Assembly (NCBI RefSeq): GCF_042433915.1 | Contig: NZ_JBHLUN010000013.1 | Location: forward strand, 1 to 64,000 | From: Roseomonas elaeocarpi | GTDB lineage: Bacteria > Pseudomonadota > Alphaproteobacteria > Acetobacterales > Acetobacteraceae | DNA length: 64,000 bases | Direction: 5' to 3' | Shown: piece after piece, positions 16,674 to 25,789 of the stretch | Layout of the letters: every line of letters starts with the position of its first letter | Position numbering within the stretch: position 1 is the stretch's first letter | Notes under the pieces: generated by a model | What the model was told of the DNA's origin: nothing | Database searches by the model: none | Seen by the model: only the letters and a program-made list of their open reading frames with translations | Program-made: the position numbers and the translations under genes

Positions 16674-18326
16674 TCAGGCCTGGACGATGTAGGCCCCAGC
16701 TCCGCCCGAGGCCAAGTCACCGTTGGTTTCCGCCGGCAATCTCCGCGCCCCATCACCCGCCCCCGCCTCGCGGGGGATGCCCGGCCGCGCCGCCACCGGG
16801 GCGTCGGTGAAGCCGTCCTGGTTCTCGGCAAAGCCCGCCGTCAGGCCTTCCGGCAGGGTCCGGACCGGGCGCGGCAGGGGAAAGGGCAGGGGGTGCAGCG
16901 CGTCTGCCAGCGTGGCTGGAGCACCATGACGGGACACAGGCAGGCTGCCCGCCGGCCCGGAACCCGCGGTGCCCCGGCCTGCGGTGCCGGTTCCGCCCTC
17001 TGCCCGCGCCGCGCCTGCGGCCGCATGGCTTGCTGCTCCGCCACCCGTACCCTGCCCGCGCAGGACGCCGCGCGTGTCCACCACCAGCGCGGCGTGCCGG
17101 CGCACCAGTGCCAGGTCCATGCCCCGGTGCGGCGTCACCACCACCACCGCGTCCTGCGCCCGCAGCAGTTCCGCCGTCAGCGCCTCGCTGCACAGGGGCG
17201 GGGCGATGCCGCTCAGGCGCCGCGTCACCGGGAACTCCGGCACCAGCGGGTCGTGGTAGCAGAGCTCGGCGCCGTGGCCGTCCAGGATGCGGAAGATCTC
17301 CACCGCCGGGCTTTCGCGCGTGTCCGGCACGTCGGGCTTGTAGGCGAGGCCGAGCAGCAGGATGCGGGCGCCCCGCAGGGTCCGCCCCCGCGCATCCAGC
17401 GCGTCGCGCAACCGGTTCACCACGTAGTGCGGCTGCGCGTCGTTCACCCGGCCCGCGAGCTCGATGAAGTCGCTCGGCACGCCGAGCTCGCGTGCCTTCC
17501 AGGCCAGGTAATAGGGATCGACCGGGATGCAGTGGCCGCCCAGGCCGGGACCGGGGCGGAAGGGCATGAAGCCGAAGGGCTTGGTGGCGGCGGCGTCGAT
17601 CACCTCGTGCACGTCGATCGCCAGCGCGTGGCTGAGGCGCTTGAGCTCGTTCACCAGCCCGATGTTCACGGCGCGGAACACGTTCTCGTAGCACTTGGCG
17701 AGCTCCGCCGCCGCCAGCGAGGAGACCGGCACCACGCTGCCCGCCACCGGGGCATAGAGCGCGCAGCCCACCGCGAGGCAGTTCTCCGTGGCGCCCGCCA
17801 CCAGCTTCGGCACGCGCGCCACCGTGCCCTCCGGGTTGCCGGGGTCCTCGCGCTCGGGGCTGTAGATGCAGAAGGCGTCCTCGCCGGCCCGCAAGCCCGC
17901 CTCCCGCAGGGCGGGCAGGACGTATTCCTCGGTGGTGCCGGGATAGGTGGTGCTTTCCAGCGCCACCGCCTGGCCGGCGCGCAGGTGCGGCACCAGGGCG
18001 CGCAGCGTGTCGCGCACCGCCGAAAGATCGGGCTCCTTGTGCGCGCCGATCGGCGTCGGCACGCAGATCACCACCGCGTCGCAATCACGTGCCGCGGCCA
18101 TGTCGCCGTGCGCCACGATGCCGCGGATGCGGCTGTCGGCGATCCCGTGCACCGGGGATCGCCCGGCGTTGATCGTCTCCACCTTGGCGCCGTCGATGTC
18201 GAAGCCGCTGACCGGGAAACCCATCTCCGCGAAGCGCAGCGCCAGCGGCAGCCCGGCATAGCCCAGTCCCACCACGCCGATCCTGGCCACCCGTGCCTCG
18301 ATCCGGCGGAGCAGCGCCTCAGCCAT
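16674..18326 (-). CDS. Nucleotide-sugar dehydrogenase, WbpA-like (UDP-GlcNAc 6-dehydrogenase), with C-terminal insertion
   Basis: A 550-residue UDP-sugar dehydrogenase that oxidises C6 of an N-acetylhexosamine to a uronic acid using two NAD+. The Rossmann motif VGLGYAGLPLAL, ESTTYPGTTEE, YSPEREDPGNP, the catalytic-Cys motif GPGLGGHCIPVDPYYL (Cys near residue 275) and LLGLAYKPDVPDTRESPA are intact. It follows Pseudomonas WbpA almost motif for motif. The family normally ends within about 15 residues of VVDTRG, in a tail like AHIIKA. Here about 115 Ala/Gly/Pro-rich residues separate VVDTRG (near 420) from the terminal AYIVQA. The start at 18326 (MAEALLRRIE) matches relatives. An in-frame ATG at 18446 would add 40 low-complexity residues and cannot be excluded. 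Confidence 0.9.
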   Translation of the reverse strand: MAEALLRRIEARVARIGVVGLGYAGLPLALRFAEMGFPVSGFDIDGAKVETINAGRSPVHGIADSRIRGIVAHGDMAAARDCDAVVICVPTPIGAHKEPDLSAVRDTLRALVPHLRAGQAVALESTTYPGTTEEYVLPALREAGLRAGEDAFCIYSPEREDPGNPEGTVARVPKLVAGATENCLAVGCALYAPVAGSVVPVSSLAAAELAKCYENVFRAVNIGLVNELKRLSHALAIDVHEVIDAAATKPFGFMPFRPGPGLGGHCIPVDPYYLAWKARELGVPSDFIELAGRVNDAQPHYVVNRLRDALDARGRTLRGARILLLGLAYKPDVPDTRESPAVEIFRILDGHGAELCYHDPLVPEFPVTRRLSGIAPPLCSEALTAELLRAQDAVVVVTPHRGMDLALVRRHAALVVDTRGVLRGQGTGGGAASHAAAGAARAEGGTGTAGRGTAGSGPAGSLPVSRHGAPATLADALHPLPFPLPRPVRTLPEGLTAGFAENQDGFTDAPVAARPGIPREAGAGDGARRLPAETNGDLASGGAGAYIVQA

Positions 18327-18497
18327 TGGGGAGTAACCTTCTGCCCGAGAGGCGCCGGAAGGCGCGGCAACAGGGATGCCGGATGAGGTGACCGATGAGC
18401 TGCCCGACCGGGCATCGGCAGGAGTGCCAGGCTGGGCAGGGCTCATCGCGGGCTCAACTCCGTCGGGCTGGACGCTGGCGGGCCGGGTGTTGGCGGG

Positions 18498-20477
18498 TCA
18501 GGCGCCCGCCCGTCCGGTGGCCGCATGGTGCGGGTCGTGGTCGAACTCGGGCACGAGGCGCGACAGCTGCCCCAGCGCCAGCCGCGGCTGCCCGGCGCGG
18601 CAGGAGGCCGCGATCTCGTCGATCGCGCGGCTCACCAGCGCGGGGTCGGCGGTGCGGGGCGTCGCCACCAGCAGGCCCGGGAAATGCGTCGGGTGCGGCG
18701 GCTCCTGCCCGTGGAACAACTCTTCGTAGAGCTTCTCGCCAGGGCGCAGCCCGGTGAAGCGGATCTCCACGTCCTCGTCCGGGCGCAGGCCGGCGAGACG
18801 GATCATCCGCCGCGCGAGGTCCACGATCTTCACCGGCTCCCCCATGTCGAGCACGAAGATGCCGCCCTCGCGCAGTTCCGGCGGCTGGTCGGCGCGGTCC
18901 TCGGCCCCCACTACGGAGGCCTGGAGAACCAGCCCAACGGCCTCGCGCACGGTCATGAAGTAGCGGCGCATATCGGGATGCGTCACCGTCAGCGGCCCGC
19001 CACGCTCCAGCTGCCGGCGGAACAGCGGCACCACCGAGCCGGTGGAGCCCAGCACGTTGCCGAAGCGCACCGTGACGCAGCGCATGCCCCCGGCCGCCGT
19101 CCCGGCCCCGCCGATCCGCGCCTGCACGTCGAGGCTCTGGCAGTACATCTCGGCCAGCCGCTTGCCGGCACCCATCACCGAGGTCGGGTTCACCGCCTTG
19201 TCGGTGGAGATGAACACCATCGCCAGTGCGCCCGCCGCCCGCGCCGCGTCGGCCACCACCCGGGTGCCGAGGGCGTTGGTGAGCAGGCCTTCCGCCGGGT
19301 CGTTCTCCACCATGGGAACGTGCTTCAGCGCCGCGGCGTGGAACACCAGCTCCGGCCGCGCTTCGTCGAACAGGCGGCGGATGCGCGTCTCATCGCGGAT
19401 ATCGGCCAGCACGGCGCGGCGAAGGACGTTGGGGTGCCGCTCCCCGAGCTCCAGGTCGATCGAGTAGAGCGCGAATTCCCCGTGGTCGAGCAGCGTCAGC
19501 GCCGAAGGCCCGAGTGCCGCCAGCTGCCGCGCGAGCTCCCCACCGATGGTGCCGCCGGCGCCCGTCACCAGCACGCGCCGCCCCTGCACGAGGCGGGCCA
19601 TGCCTTCGCGGTCGAGCGGCACCTGCGGGCGATCCAGCAGCTCCTCGATCTCCACCGGGCGCAGCGTCACGCGGCGCGCCGGCGCGTCGGCGGTGGTCTG
19701 GCCGTTGCGTTCCAGTGCCGTGGGGTCGAGCGAGGTCGGGCGCGGGGCGCGCCGCACCGTCACGCCGTGGCGGTCGGCTGCGTCCAGAACCTCCTCCAGC
19801 GCCTTGCCGGACAGGCCGTGATCCACCAGCACCAGCAGCGCGGGCAGGCGGCCCTCGCCGCGCAGGCGTTCCAGCACGGCGGCCGCGTCGTCCAGCGCGC
19901 CCAGGATCGGTGCGCCCTGGATGCGCCGGCCGGCCTGCCGCGCGCGCGGCGCCAGGATGCCCAGCACCTGGAAGCCTGGGGCCCGCTGCGCCGACAGCGC
20001 GCGCAGGAAGATGTCCACCGCGTCGCCTGCGCCCGCCAGCAGCGCCGTCCGCGGCGGCGTGTCGGAGGCCGGGCCCGCGCGATGGGCGTGCTGCATCCGG
20101 GCAATCAGCCGCGTGCCGCCCAGCAGGGCCACCAGCGACCCGGCGTGGAGCAGCGGAAAGGCCAGGCTCGGCAGGGGCCAGCGGTAGCCGTCCGGCGTGA
20201 AGAGCCAGAGGCCCGCGTAGAAGGTCGCCGCCATCACCACCGCCGCGGCGATCACCGCGGAGATGTCGGGGATGGAGGCGAAGCGCCAGTACTGCCGCGG
20301 CAGGCGCAGCGGCAGGGCGCCGAGCAGGAAGGCGCCGACGCCCCCCGCCAGCGCCGGCGGCCACCATTGCGGCGGCGGCCAGTTGCCGGGCGCGTCCAGC
20401 CACAGGGCCAGCGGCAGGGCCAGCGCCGCGAGTGCGAGGTCGAGAGCGAGATTGAGCAAGATGCGTCGGGGCGCCAT
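18498..20477 (-). CDS. Membrane-anchored nucleotide-sugar 4,6-dehydratase, CapD/PglF/EpsC family
   Basis: A 659-residue protein with about four N-terminal membrane helices (residues 5-140), a CoA-binding-like Rossmann region (about 140-270), and a C-terminal extended short-chain dehydrogenase domain. That domain has VLVTGAGGTIGGELARQLAAL, HAAALKHVPMVE, STDKAVNPTSVMGAGKR (the family's MGxxK in place of YxxxK), and VRFGNVLGSTGSVVPLF. Members convert UDP-GlcNAc to the 4-keto-6-deoxy sugar, the first step toward bacillosamine-type sugars. The locus also encodes a PglE/EpsN-like aminotransferase and a PglC/EpsL-like transferase, which fit as its partners. The ATG at 20477 (MAPRRILLNLALD) starts just before the first helix. 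It follows the upstream glycosyltransferase stop by 10 bases. Confidence 0.93.
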   Translation of the reverse strand: MAPRRILLNLALDLALAALALPLALWLDAPGNWPPPQWWPPALAGGVGAFLLGALPLRLPRQYWRFASIPDISAVIAAAVVMAATFYAGLWLFTPDGYRWPLPSLAFPLLHAGSLVALLGGTRLIARMQHAHRAGPASDTPPRTALLAGAGDAVDIFLRALSAQRAPGFQVLGILAPRARQAGRRIQGAPILGALDDAAAVLERLRGEGRLPALLVLVDHGLSGKALEEVLDAADRHGVTVRRAPRPTSLDPTALERNGQTTADAPARRVTLRPVEIEELLDRPQVPLDREGMARLVQGRRVLVTGAGGTIGGELARQLAALGPSALTLLDHGEFALYSIDLELGERHPNVLRRAVLADIRDETRIRRLFDEARPELVFHAAALKHVPMVENDPAEGLLTNALGTRVVADAARAAGALAMVFISTDKAVNPTSVMGAGKRLAEMYCQSLDVQARIGGAGTAAGGMRCVTVRFGNVLGSTGSVVPLFRRQLERGGPLTVTHPDMRRYFMTVREAVGLVLQASVVGAEDRADQPPELREGGIFVLDMGEPVKIVDLARRMIRLAGLRPDEDVEIRFTGLRPGEKLYEELFHGQEPPHPTHFPGLLVATPRTADPALVSRAIDEIAASCRAGQPRLALGQLSRLVPEFDHDPHHAATGRAGA

Positions 20478-20487
20478 TGCTCCCCGT

Positions 20488-21837
20488 CTAGCGCGCTGCG
20501 CGCTTCGGGGCCAACTCTCCCGCGTCGGCGGCGGCACCCGCGGTCCTTTCCGGCGGCGATCCCGGGTGCCATCCGGCAGGCCGGCGTACGGGCGCATCCG
20601 CCGGCGGGGCGAGCGGGGCCAGGTCGTGGTACAGGGCGCGCAGGCGCTCGGCCTCGGCCGCCCAGCCGAAGCGGCCGCGCGCCGCCGCCCGCCCGGCGGC
20701 CCCCAGCGCCGCGCGGCGCGCCGGATCGCGCAGGTCCCGCACCGCCGCCGCGATCGCTCCCGGGTCGGCGGTGTCGACCGCCAGGCCGCACCGGGCTTCG
20801 CGCACCACCGCCGCGACCTCGGTGGCGAAATCCGGCACGATCACCGGCAGGCCGGCCAGCATGCAGTCGAAGAGCTTGTGCGGCAGCGCCAGACGGTGGT
20901 TCTCCACCCCCGGCTGAAACAGGATCAGGCCCACATCGCCGCCGGCCGCCAGCGCCAGCGCCGCCGGCCGCGGCCGCCAGCCCAGGGTTTCCACGCGATC
21001 GCCCAGCCCCAGCGCCCGGGCACGCTCCAGGAAGGCAGCCTCGCCGCCATCGGTGAAGCGGCCGATCAGCCGCAGCCGCGTGTCGGGCGGGCACAGCCGC
21101 AGGGTGTCCAGCATCTCGGCCGATCCGCGCGCCCGCGTCAGCGCGCCCAGGTGCACCAGCGTCACGGGACCTTCGGGGTGCTGGCGCGGCGCCACGGGCA
21201 GGTCCTCGGCGTAGTTGCGCACCGGCACGATGCGCGCCTGGCCGAAATCCCCGTCCAGCCCGTCCTTGGCCACCACCACCGCGTCGGCCCTGGCGCCCAT
21301 GGCGCGGCAGGCGGCGCGGATCGCCCAGCGGCCCAGCGGCCGCAGAGCGCGCGGCAGCCGCGCGTCGAGGCGCGAGGGGTAGTGCTCGTGCACGTCCAGC
21401 ACCACCCGGGCGCCGCTGCGCCGCGCGGCCAGGATCGCGGCCAGCCAGCTGTCGGGTTCCGAGGCATGCAGCACCACTGCCCCCGACTGCGCCGCCCGGT
21501 TCACCAGCCCGGGCAGCGCCCGCAGCCGCCCGCGCCAGCCCGGCGCCCTGCGAAAGGTGGAGATCGCCACGCCGTGCGCCTCCGCCGGCGCGGCGCGGTT
21601 CCCCGCCGCCTCGGGGCACAAGTGCACCACGCGCCAGCCGCCCGCGGCCAGCGCGGCGCCTTCCTTGCCCACCACGCGGACATCCTCGGGCGGGTGCGCG
21701 GCCGAGAGCATCGCCACCAGCGGTGCCAAGGGCTGCGCCGCCAGCGGATGCGACATCGGGGCCAGCGATCCGGACCCGGCACCGCCCAGCCCTTCCGGGG
21801 CCCGGGCTGCGGAAGGAGGAAAGGACGTCGCGTTCAT
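20488..21837 (-). CDS. Glycosyltransferase family 4 protein
   Basis: A 449-residue GT-B fold glycosyltransferase. The C-terminal half carries RIVPVRNYAEDLP, VTLVHLGALTRARGSAEMLDTL, VETLGWRPRP and ENHRLALPHKLFDCMLAGLPVIVPDFATEVAAVV, the usual donor-binding region in which PxKxxxxMxxGxP(V/I) marks GT4. The N-terminal half contains VVLHASEPDSWLAAILAARRSGARVVLDVHEHYPSR, as in cytosolic undecaprenyl-linked sugar transferases. The gene begins in a four-base ATGA overlap with the upstream WecB-like gene, so translation is coupled. The exact donor and acceptor are unknown. It probably adds one residue of the EPS repeat unit on the inner face of the membrane. Confidence 0.9.
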   Translation of the reverse strand: MNATSFPPSAARAPEGLGGAGSGSLAPMSHPLAAQPLAPLVAMLSAAHPPEDVRVVGKEGAALAAGGWRVVHLCPEAAGNRAAPAEAHGVAISTFRRAPGWRGRLRALPGLVNRAAQSGAVVLHASEPDSWLAAILAARRSGARVVLDVHEHYPSRLDARLPRALRPLGRWAIRAACRAMGARADAVVVAKDGLDGDFGQARIVPVRNYAEDLPVAPRQHPEGPVTLVHLGALTRARGSAEMLDTLRLCPPDTRLRLIGRFTDGGEAAFLERARALGLGDRVETLGWRPRPAALALAAGGDVGLILFQPGVENHRLALPHKLFDCMLAGLPVIVPDFATEVAAVVREARCGLAVDTADPGAIAAAVRDLRDPARRAALGAAGRAAARGRFGWAAEAERLRALYHDLAPLAPPADAPVRRPAGWHPGSPPERTAGAAADAGELAPKRAAR

Positions 21838-22985
21838 GCGGCCAGCCGCTCCGCCCCGAAGTGTTCGCGCAGGTGTTCGGCCATCCGCCGCCCGGCCTGC
21901 CCGTCCCAGAGCGGGACCGGACGCGCCCTGGGCCAGCAGCCGCCCAGCACTTCCGCCACCGCGTCGGGCAGCGCCGCCGGGGCGACGAGGCGGTTGGCGC
22001 CCTCCAGCGTCACCGGCCGCTCGGTGGACGGGCGCAGCGTGAGGCAAGGCAGCCCCAGGATCGTCGCTTCCTCCTGCACGCCGCCGCTGTCGGTGGCCAC
22101 CAGCCGGGCGCGGCTGAGCAGCGCCAGAAAATCGCCGTAGCCCAACGGCGGCAGGATGCTGACATTGCCGGGCACCCCGTCGGGCAGGCCGTCCTCCTCC
22201 GCCAGGCCGAGGGCGGCCAGGCGCGCCGCGGTGCGCGGGTGCATCGGCCAGGCGAGCGGCAGCCGGCGCGACGCCTCGGCAATGGCCTGCAACAGCGCCC
22301 GCAGCGCCACCGGATCGTCCACGTTGGCGGGCCGGTGCAGCGTCACCACGCCGTAGCCGCCAGGGGTGAGGCCGGCCGGCAGGGGGCGCCGCCGCGCCGC
22401 GGGCAGGGCGCGCAGGAGGCTGTCGGCCATGCTGTTGCCCACCGCCCGCACCGATGCCGGGTCGTGGCCCTCGCGCAGCAGCCGGGCCGCGGTGGCCTCG
22501 TCGGGCGCCCAGAGCAGGTCGCTCACCGCGTCCATGGCGCGGCGGTTGATCTCCTCGGGCATGTCGCGGTCGCCGCAGCGCAGGCCCGCTTCCAGGTGCG
22601 CCACGGGGATCGCCAGCTTGCGCGCGGCCAGCGTGGCGGCCAGCGCGCCGTCCACGTCGCCCGGCACCACCACCAGCGCCGGGCGCCGCGCTTCCCACAG
22701 CGCGGCGCAGGCCACCATGGTGCCGGCCACCAGCGCCGCATGCCCGCCGCCCGCGACGCCCAGCGACACGTCAGGCGCCGGCAACCCCAGATCCGCGAGG
22801 TGCGCACCGAACATCCGCGCGTCGTGGTGCTGGCCGGTATGGACGATCACCGGCTGCAGGCCGACGGGATGGGCGCGCAGCGCGTGCCACAGCGCCGCGA
22901 TCTTGGGCAGGTTGGGCCGCGCCGCGACCACCAGGTGCAGCTCGGCCACGCCACCGGGCGCCGTGCCCGCTTTTGCCTGGATCAT
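21834..22985 (-). CDS. UDP-N-acetylglucosamine 2-epimerase family protein (WecB/WbpI-like)
   Basis: A 383-residue non-hydrolysing UDP-GlcNAc 2-epimerase homologue. VIVHTGQHHDARMF, VVPGDVDGALAATLAARKLAIPVAHLEAGLRCGDRDMPEEINRRAMD, VTLHRPANVDD, SGGVQEEATILGLPCLTLRPSTERPVT and GANRLV are the family's active-site segments. WecB makes UDP-ManNAc. The related WbpI epimerises UDP-GlcNAc(3NAc)A to the manno form after WbpA, B, E and D. With WbpA- and WbpE-like genes in the same operon, either role is possible, and the WbpI role is attractive. It lies 10 bases after the GT4 gene and overlaps the next gene by four bases. Confidence 0.92.
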   Translation of the reverse strand: MIQAKAGTAPGGVAELHLVVAARPNLPKIAALWHALRAHPVGLQPVIVHTGQHHDARMFGAHLADLGLPAPDVSLGVAGGGHAALVAGTMVACAALWEARRPALVVVPGDVDGALAATLAARKLAIPVAHLEAGLRCGDRDMPEEINRRAMDAVSDLLWAPDEATAARLLREGHDPASVRAVGNSMADSLLRALPAARRRPLPAGLTPGGYGVVTLHRPANVDDPVALRALLQAIAEASRRLPLAWPMHPRTAARLAALGLAEEDGLPDGVPGNVSILPPLGYGDFLALLSRARLVATDSGGVQEEATILGLPCLTLRPSTERPVTLEGANRLVAPAALPDAVAEVLGGCWPRARPVPLWDGQAGRRMAEHLREHFGAERLAA

Positions 22986-22995
22986 GCCATCCCCC

Positions 22996-24369
22996 TCATG
23001 CTCCGACCCGCGCCGCGGCCTCCACCACCTCGCACAGGCGGCGGGCCTGAAGGCGGCGGTCCCACAGCCGCATCGCCTGCGCCCGTGCCGCCAGCCCCAT
23101 GGCCTCGCGCCGGGTCGGATCGGCCGCCAGCGTGACCAGCGCGCCTGCCAGCGCCGCGGCGTCGCCCGGCGGCACGGCGATGCCGCTGGGCCCGGCCTCC
23201 ACGATCCGCGCAGCGCGACCGGCCACGTTGGTCACCACCGCTCGCCCCGCCGCCAGCCCGTCCATCAGCTTGTTGGGCGCGGTCCATTCCGCGAATTCCG
23301 GCACGTCGGCCAGGCAGTGCAGCGCGACCTGCGAGCCCGCCAGCAGCTGCGCCAGCTGCCGCTTGGGCATCGGGTCGAGGAAGGTGAGGTTGTCCAGCGC
23401 CCGCACCTCGGCCTCGGCCCGCAGCCTTGCCTTCTCGGCGCCGTCGCCCACCAGCACGATCCGCACCCGGCGCTCGCCGCGCCCGCGCAGCACGGCCGCG
23501 GCGTCGAGCAGCGCGTCGAGCCCGTTGGCCCGGCCATGCGCCCCGGCATACACTGCGAGGCATTCCCAGGGCGCTGCCTCCACCGGCCGCCAGGGTGACA
23601 CCTGCGGGCCGAACAGGTCGAGGTCGCAGCCGTTGGGCACCACGTGCACCCGCCCGGCCGCGGCGCCCCGCGCGATCGCGGTGCCGGCCATGCCCTCGGT
23701 CAGGCCGATCACCGCGGCGGCGTTGCGGCAGGCGCGGTCGGCCAGGTGCTCCATGCCCGCCAGCGCCCAGCCCGGTGCCTCGCCCATGGCGCGCGGCAGC
23801 TCGGGCCAGGGATCGCGGATCTCGAACACGAAGGGCGTGCCGTGCCAGCGATGCGCGGCCAGCGCCGGGATCGCCACGGTCAGCGGCGTCGAGGACGCGA
23901 ACACCACGTCCCAGCGCCCGCGCAGCGCGAGGCCGGTGGCGCGGCTGGCGAAGCGCCCGAAGGCCACCGCGCGCGCCGCCAACCCTTGGGCGTTGCCGCA
24001 GGGGATGTCCCACTGCACCACGCGGAAGCCCGCGCCGCTGCGCCCGTCGCGGCGGCCGTTGCGGAAGGGCAGGCGCAGGCCCGTCTCGGCCCCGGCGTAG
24101 CGCCCGCAGGCCAGCGTCACCGCGTGTCCACGCGCCGCCAGCGCCGCCGCCATGGCGTGGGCGCGCGTGGCGGTGGCGCCGTCGAGCCCGGAGTAGTGCT
24201 GATGGAGGTAGAGCACCCGCAGCGGCGTCGGCGACGGCGCGCTGCTTAGCAGCGAGTCCAGGGCGTTGCCGCGAAAGGCTGGATGGTCCGTGGCACCCCC
24301 GAACGGAATGATGCCGTGGCTCCTCGCGGTGAGCGTGGACAGGCGGCTGTCGGAAAGGTCGAGAGGCAT
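22996..24369 (-). CDS. Glycosyltransferase family 4 protein, WbuB-like
   Basis: A 457-residue GT4 enzyme. The N-terminal domain begins at RVLYLHQHYSGLDGATATRAHAMAAALAARGHAVTL and contains VFASSTPLTVAIPALAAHRWHGTPFVFEIRDPWPE, a signature of WbuB-type transferases that add N-acetyl-fucosamine or similar 6-deoxy amino sugars. The C-terminal domain has VVPNGCDLDLFGP, AVYAGAHGRANGLDALLDAA, LTFLDPMPKRQLAQLLAGSQVALHCL and APNKLMDGLAAGRAVVTNVAG. About 45 residues precede the conserved N-terminus, so the true start could be internal, though no better-placed ATG with a ribosome site is obvious. It lies in the middle of the EPS operon, 40 bases after the EpsN-like aminotransferase. Confidence 0.9.
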   Translation of the reverse strand: MPLDLSDSRLSTLTARSHGIIPFGGATDHPAFRGNALDSLLSSAPSPTPLRVLYLHQHYSGLDGATATRAHAMAAALAARGHAVTLACGRYAGAETGLRLPFRNGRRDGRSGAGFRVVQWDIPCGNAQGLAARAVAFGRFASRATGLALRGRWDVVFASSTPLTVAIPALAAHRWHGTPFVFEIRDPWPELPRAMGEAPGWALAGMEHLADRACRNAAAVIGLTEGMAGTAIARGAAAGRVHVVPNGCDLDLFGPQVSPWRPVEAAPWECLAVYAGAHGRANGLDALLDAAAVLRGRGERRVRIVLVGDGAEKARLRAEAEVRALDNLTFLDPMPKRQLAQLLAGSQVALHCLADVPEFAEWTAPNKLMDGLAAGRAVVTNVAGRAARIVEAGPSGIAVPPGDAAALAGALVTLAADPTRREAMGLAARAQAMRLWDRRLQARRLCEVVEAAARVGA

Positions 24370-24409
24370 GCGTCGTGGAACCGGACGGAAATAAGGTGAG
24401 AAGGAAGGT

Positions 24410-25627
24410 TCAGGCGCGACCGGCGCGATGCGCGCAGTCCAGGATCACCGCGACCACGCGGTCCTGCTCGGCCTCGGACATGGCGCCCGAGGGCAGGCAC
24501 AGCCCGCGCTCGAACAGGGTCGCGGCCACGCCGGTGCCGGTGAAGCGGCTGCCGCGGAAGGCCGGCTGCATGTGCAGCGGCTTCCACACCGGCCGGCTCT
24601 CGATCCCGGCCTCCTCCAGCGCGCGCCGCACCGCTTCGCGGTCGGCGCCGAAACCCGCCGGGTCGATCTGCAGCGCCGTGAGCCAGCGCGTGGAGCGCCC
24701 CCACAGCGGTTCGGGCATGAAGTGCAGCCCCGGCACCCCAGCCAGCGCCTCAACGTAGCGCGCGAACACCGCGCGCCGGGCCGCGACGCGGTCGGCCAAC
24801 GCGCCCAGCTGCACCCGGCCGATCGCGGCCAGGATGGACGACAGCCCGTAGGAATAGCCGGTGGTCTCGTGCTGGTAGTGCGCCGCCGCTTCCTTGGCCT
24901 GGGTGGCCAGGTGACGCGCCCGGGCGATCAGCGCCGGATCGTCCGAGGCCAGCGCCCCGCCGCCGCCGGCGGTGACGATCTTGTTGCCGTTGAACGAGAA
25001 CACCGCCATGCGCGCGCCCCGCCCGGCCCCCTGGCCCCGATGGGTGGCGCCCAGCGCCTCGGCGCTGTCGCTCAGCACCGGCACGCCCCAGTGCCCACAG
25101 ATCTCGGTGATCGCGGCGAGGTCGCTGCACTGGCCATAGAGGTCCACCGGCACCACCGCGCGCGGCAGCCGGTTGCGCCGCGCGGCATCCGCCATCGCGT
25201 CGCGCAGCAGCTCGGGGTCGAGCGTCCAGCTCTCGGGCGACACGTCCAGGAAGCGCAGCTGTGCGCCCATCTGGGCCGCCGGCGCCGCGGTGGCCACGAA
25301 GGTCAGCGTGCTGCACCACACGGTGTCGCCGCGCTCGATCCCCAGCAGCCGGTAGCCCAGGTGCAGCGCCGCGGTGCCGGAACTGACCGCCGCGACGTGC
25401 GCGAAGCCGCTCGCCGCGGCGACCGCTTCCTCGAAGGCCGGGATGGCCGGGCCGGCCGGGGCGATCCAGCCGCTGTCGAGCGTGGCGCTGAGAGCGGCGT
25501 ACTCACCGCCCGCCAGCTGCGGCGGCGACAGGTGCAGCCGCCGAGGCGCCGGGATGGCCCTGGCTGCCGGACGTGATGGAAAGCACAGGATGCTGGCCTC
25601 TTCGGAGTGCGTCAGACCCAAGCCCAT
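24410..25627 (-). CDS. DegT/DnrJ/EryC1/StrS aminotransferase, PglE/EpsN-like
   Basis: A 405-residue PLP aminotransferase. LHLSPPQLAGGEYAAL, DSGWIAPAGPAIPAFEE, SSGTAALHLGYRLLGI, VPVDLYGQC, FSFNGNKIVTAGGGGAL (PLP Lys near residue 225), HYQHETTGYSYGLSSILAAIGRVQL and ESRPVWKPLHMQP follow Bacillus EpsN and Campylobacter PglE closely. Those enzymes aminate C4 of UDP-4-keto-6-deoxy-GlcNAc, the product of the PglF/EpsC-type dehydratase encoded in the same operon. The ATG at 25627 has AAGGG six bases upstream and is chosen over an upstream in-frame start with no homology. The 273-base gap upstream contains the paired GTTC-N4-GAAC sites. Confidence 0.93.
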   Translation of the reverse strand: MGLGLTHSEEASILCFPSRPAARAIPAPRRLHLSPPQLAGGEYAALSATLDSGWIAPAGPAIPAFEEAVAAASGFAHVAAVSSGTAALHLGYRLLGIERGDTVWCSTLTFVATAAPAAQMGAQLRFLDVSPESWTLDPELLRDAMADAARRNRLPRAVVPVDLYGQCSDLAAITEICGHWGVPVLSDSAEALGATHRGQGAGRGARMAVFSFNGNKIVTAGGGGALASDDPALIARARHLATQAKEAAAHYQHETTGYSYGLSSILAAIGRVQLGALADRVAARRAVFARYVEALAGVPGLHFMPEPLWGRSTRWLTALQIDPAGFGADREAVRRALEEAGIESRPVWKPLHMQPAFRGSRFTGTGVAATLFERGLCLPSGAMSEAEQDRVVAVILDCAHRAGRA

Positions 25628-25789
25628 GTCGGACCCTTCATGCCGGGGCTCGGATGCCGCCGTGCACTCACAACAAATGCTCGTGCGGCGCGAGCGCAAG
25701 GAATCAATTCAACCTTTGGTAACCGAAAAGCTTAAAATTTCTCGGAAAGCTTAATTCGCTGCATGCCGGACACAGAGGAGTGACAATTT

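Noticed and set aside
16377..18386. A 669-codon plus-strand frame opposite the WbpA-like gene
   Set aside because: It is rich in Arg, His, Val and Gln with no family motif. The opposite strand encodes the dehydrogenase with its full motif set.
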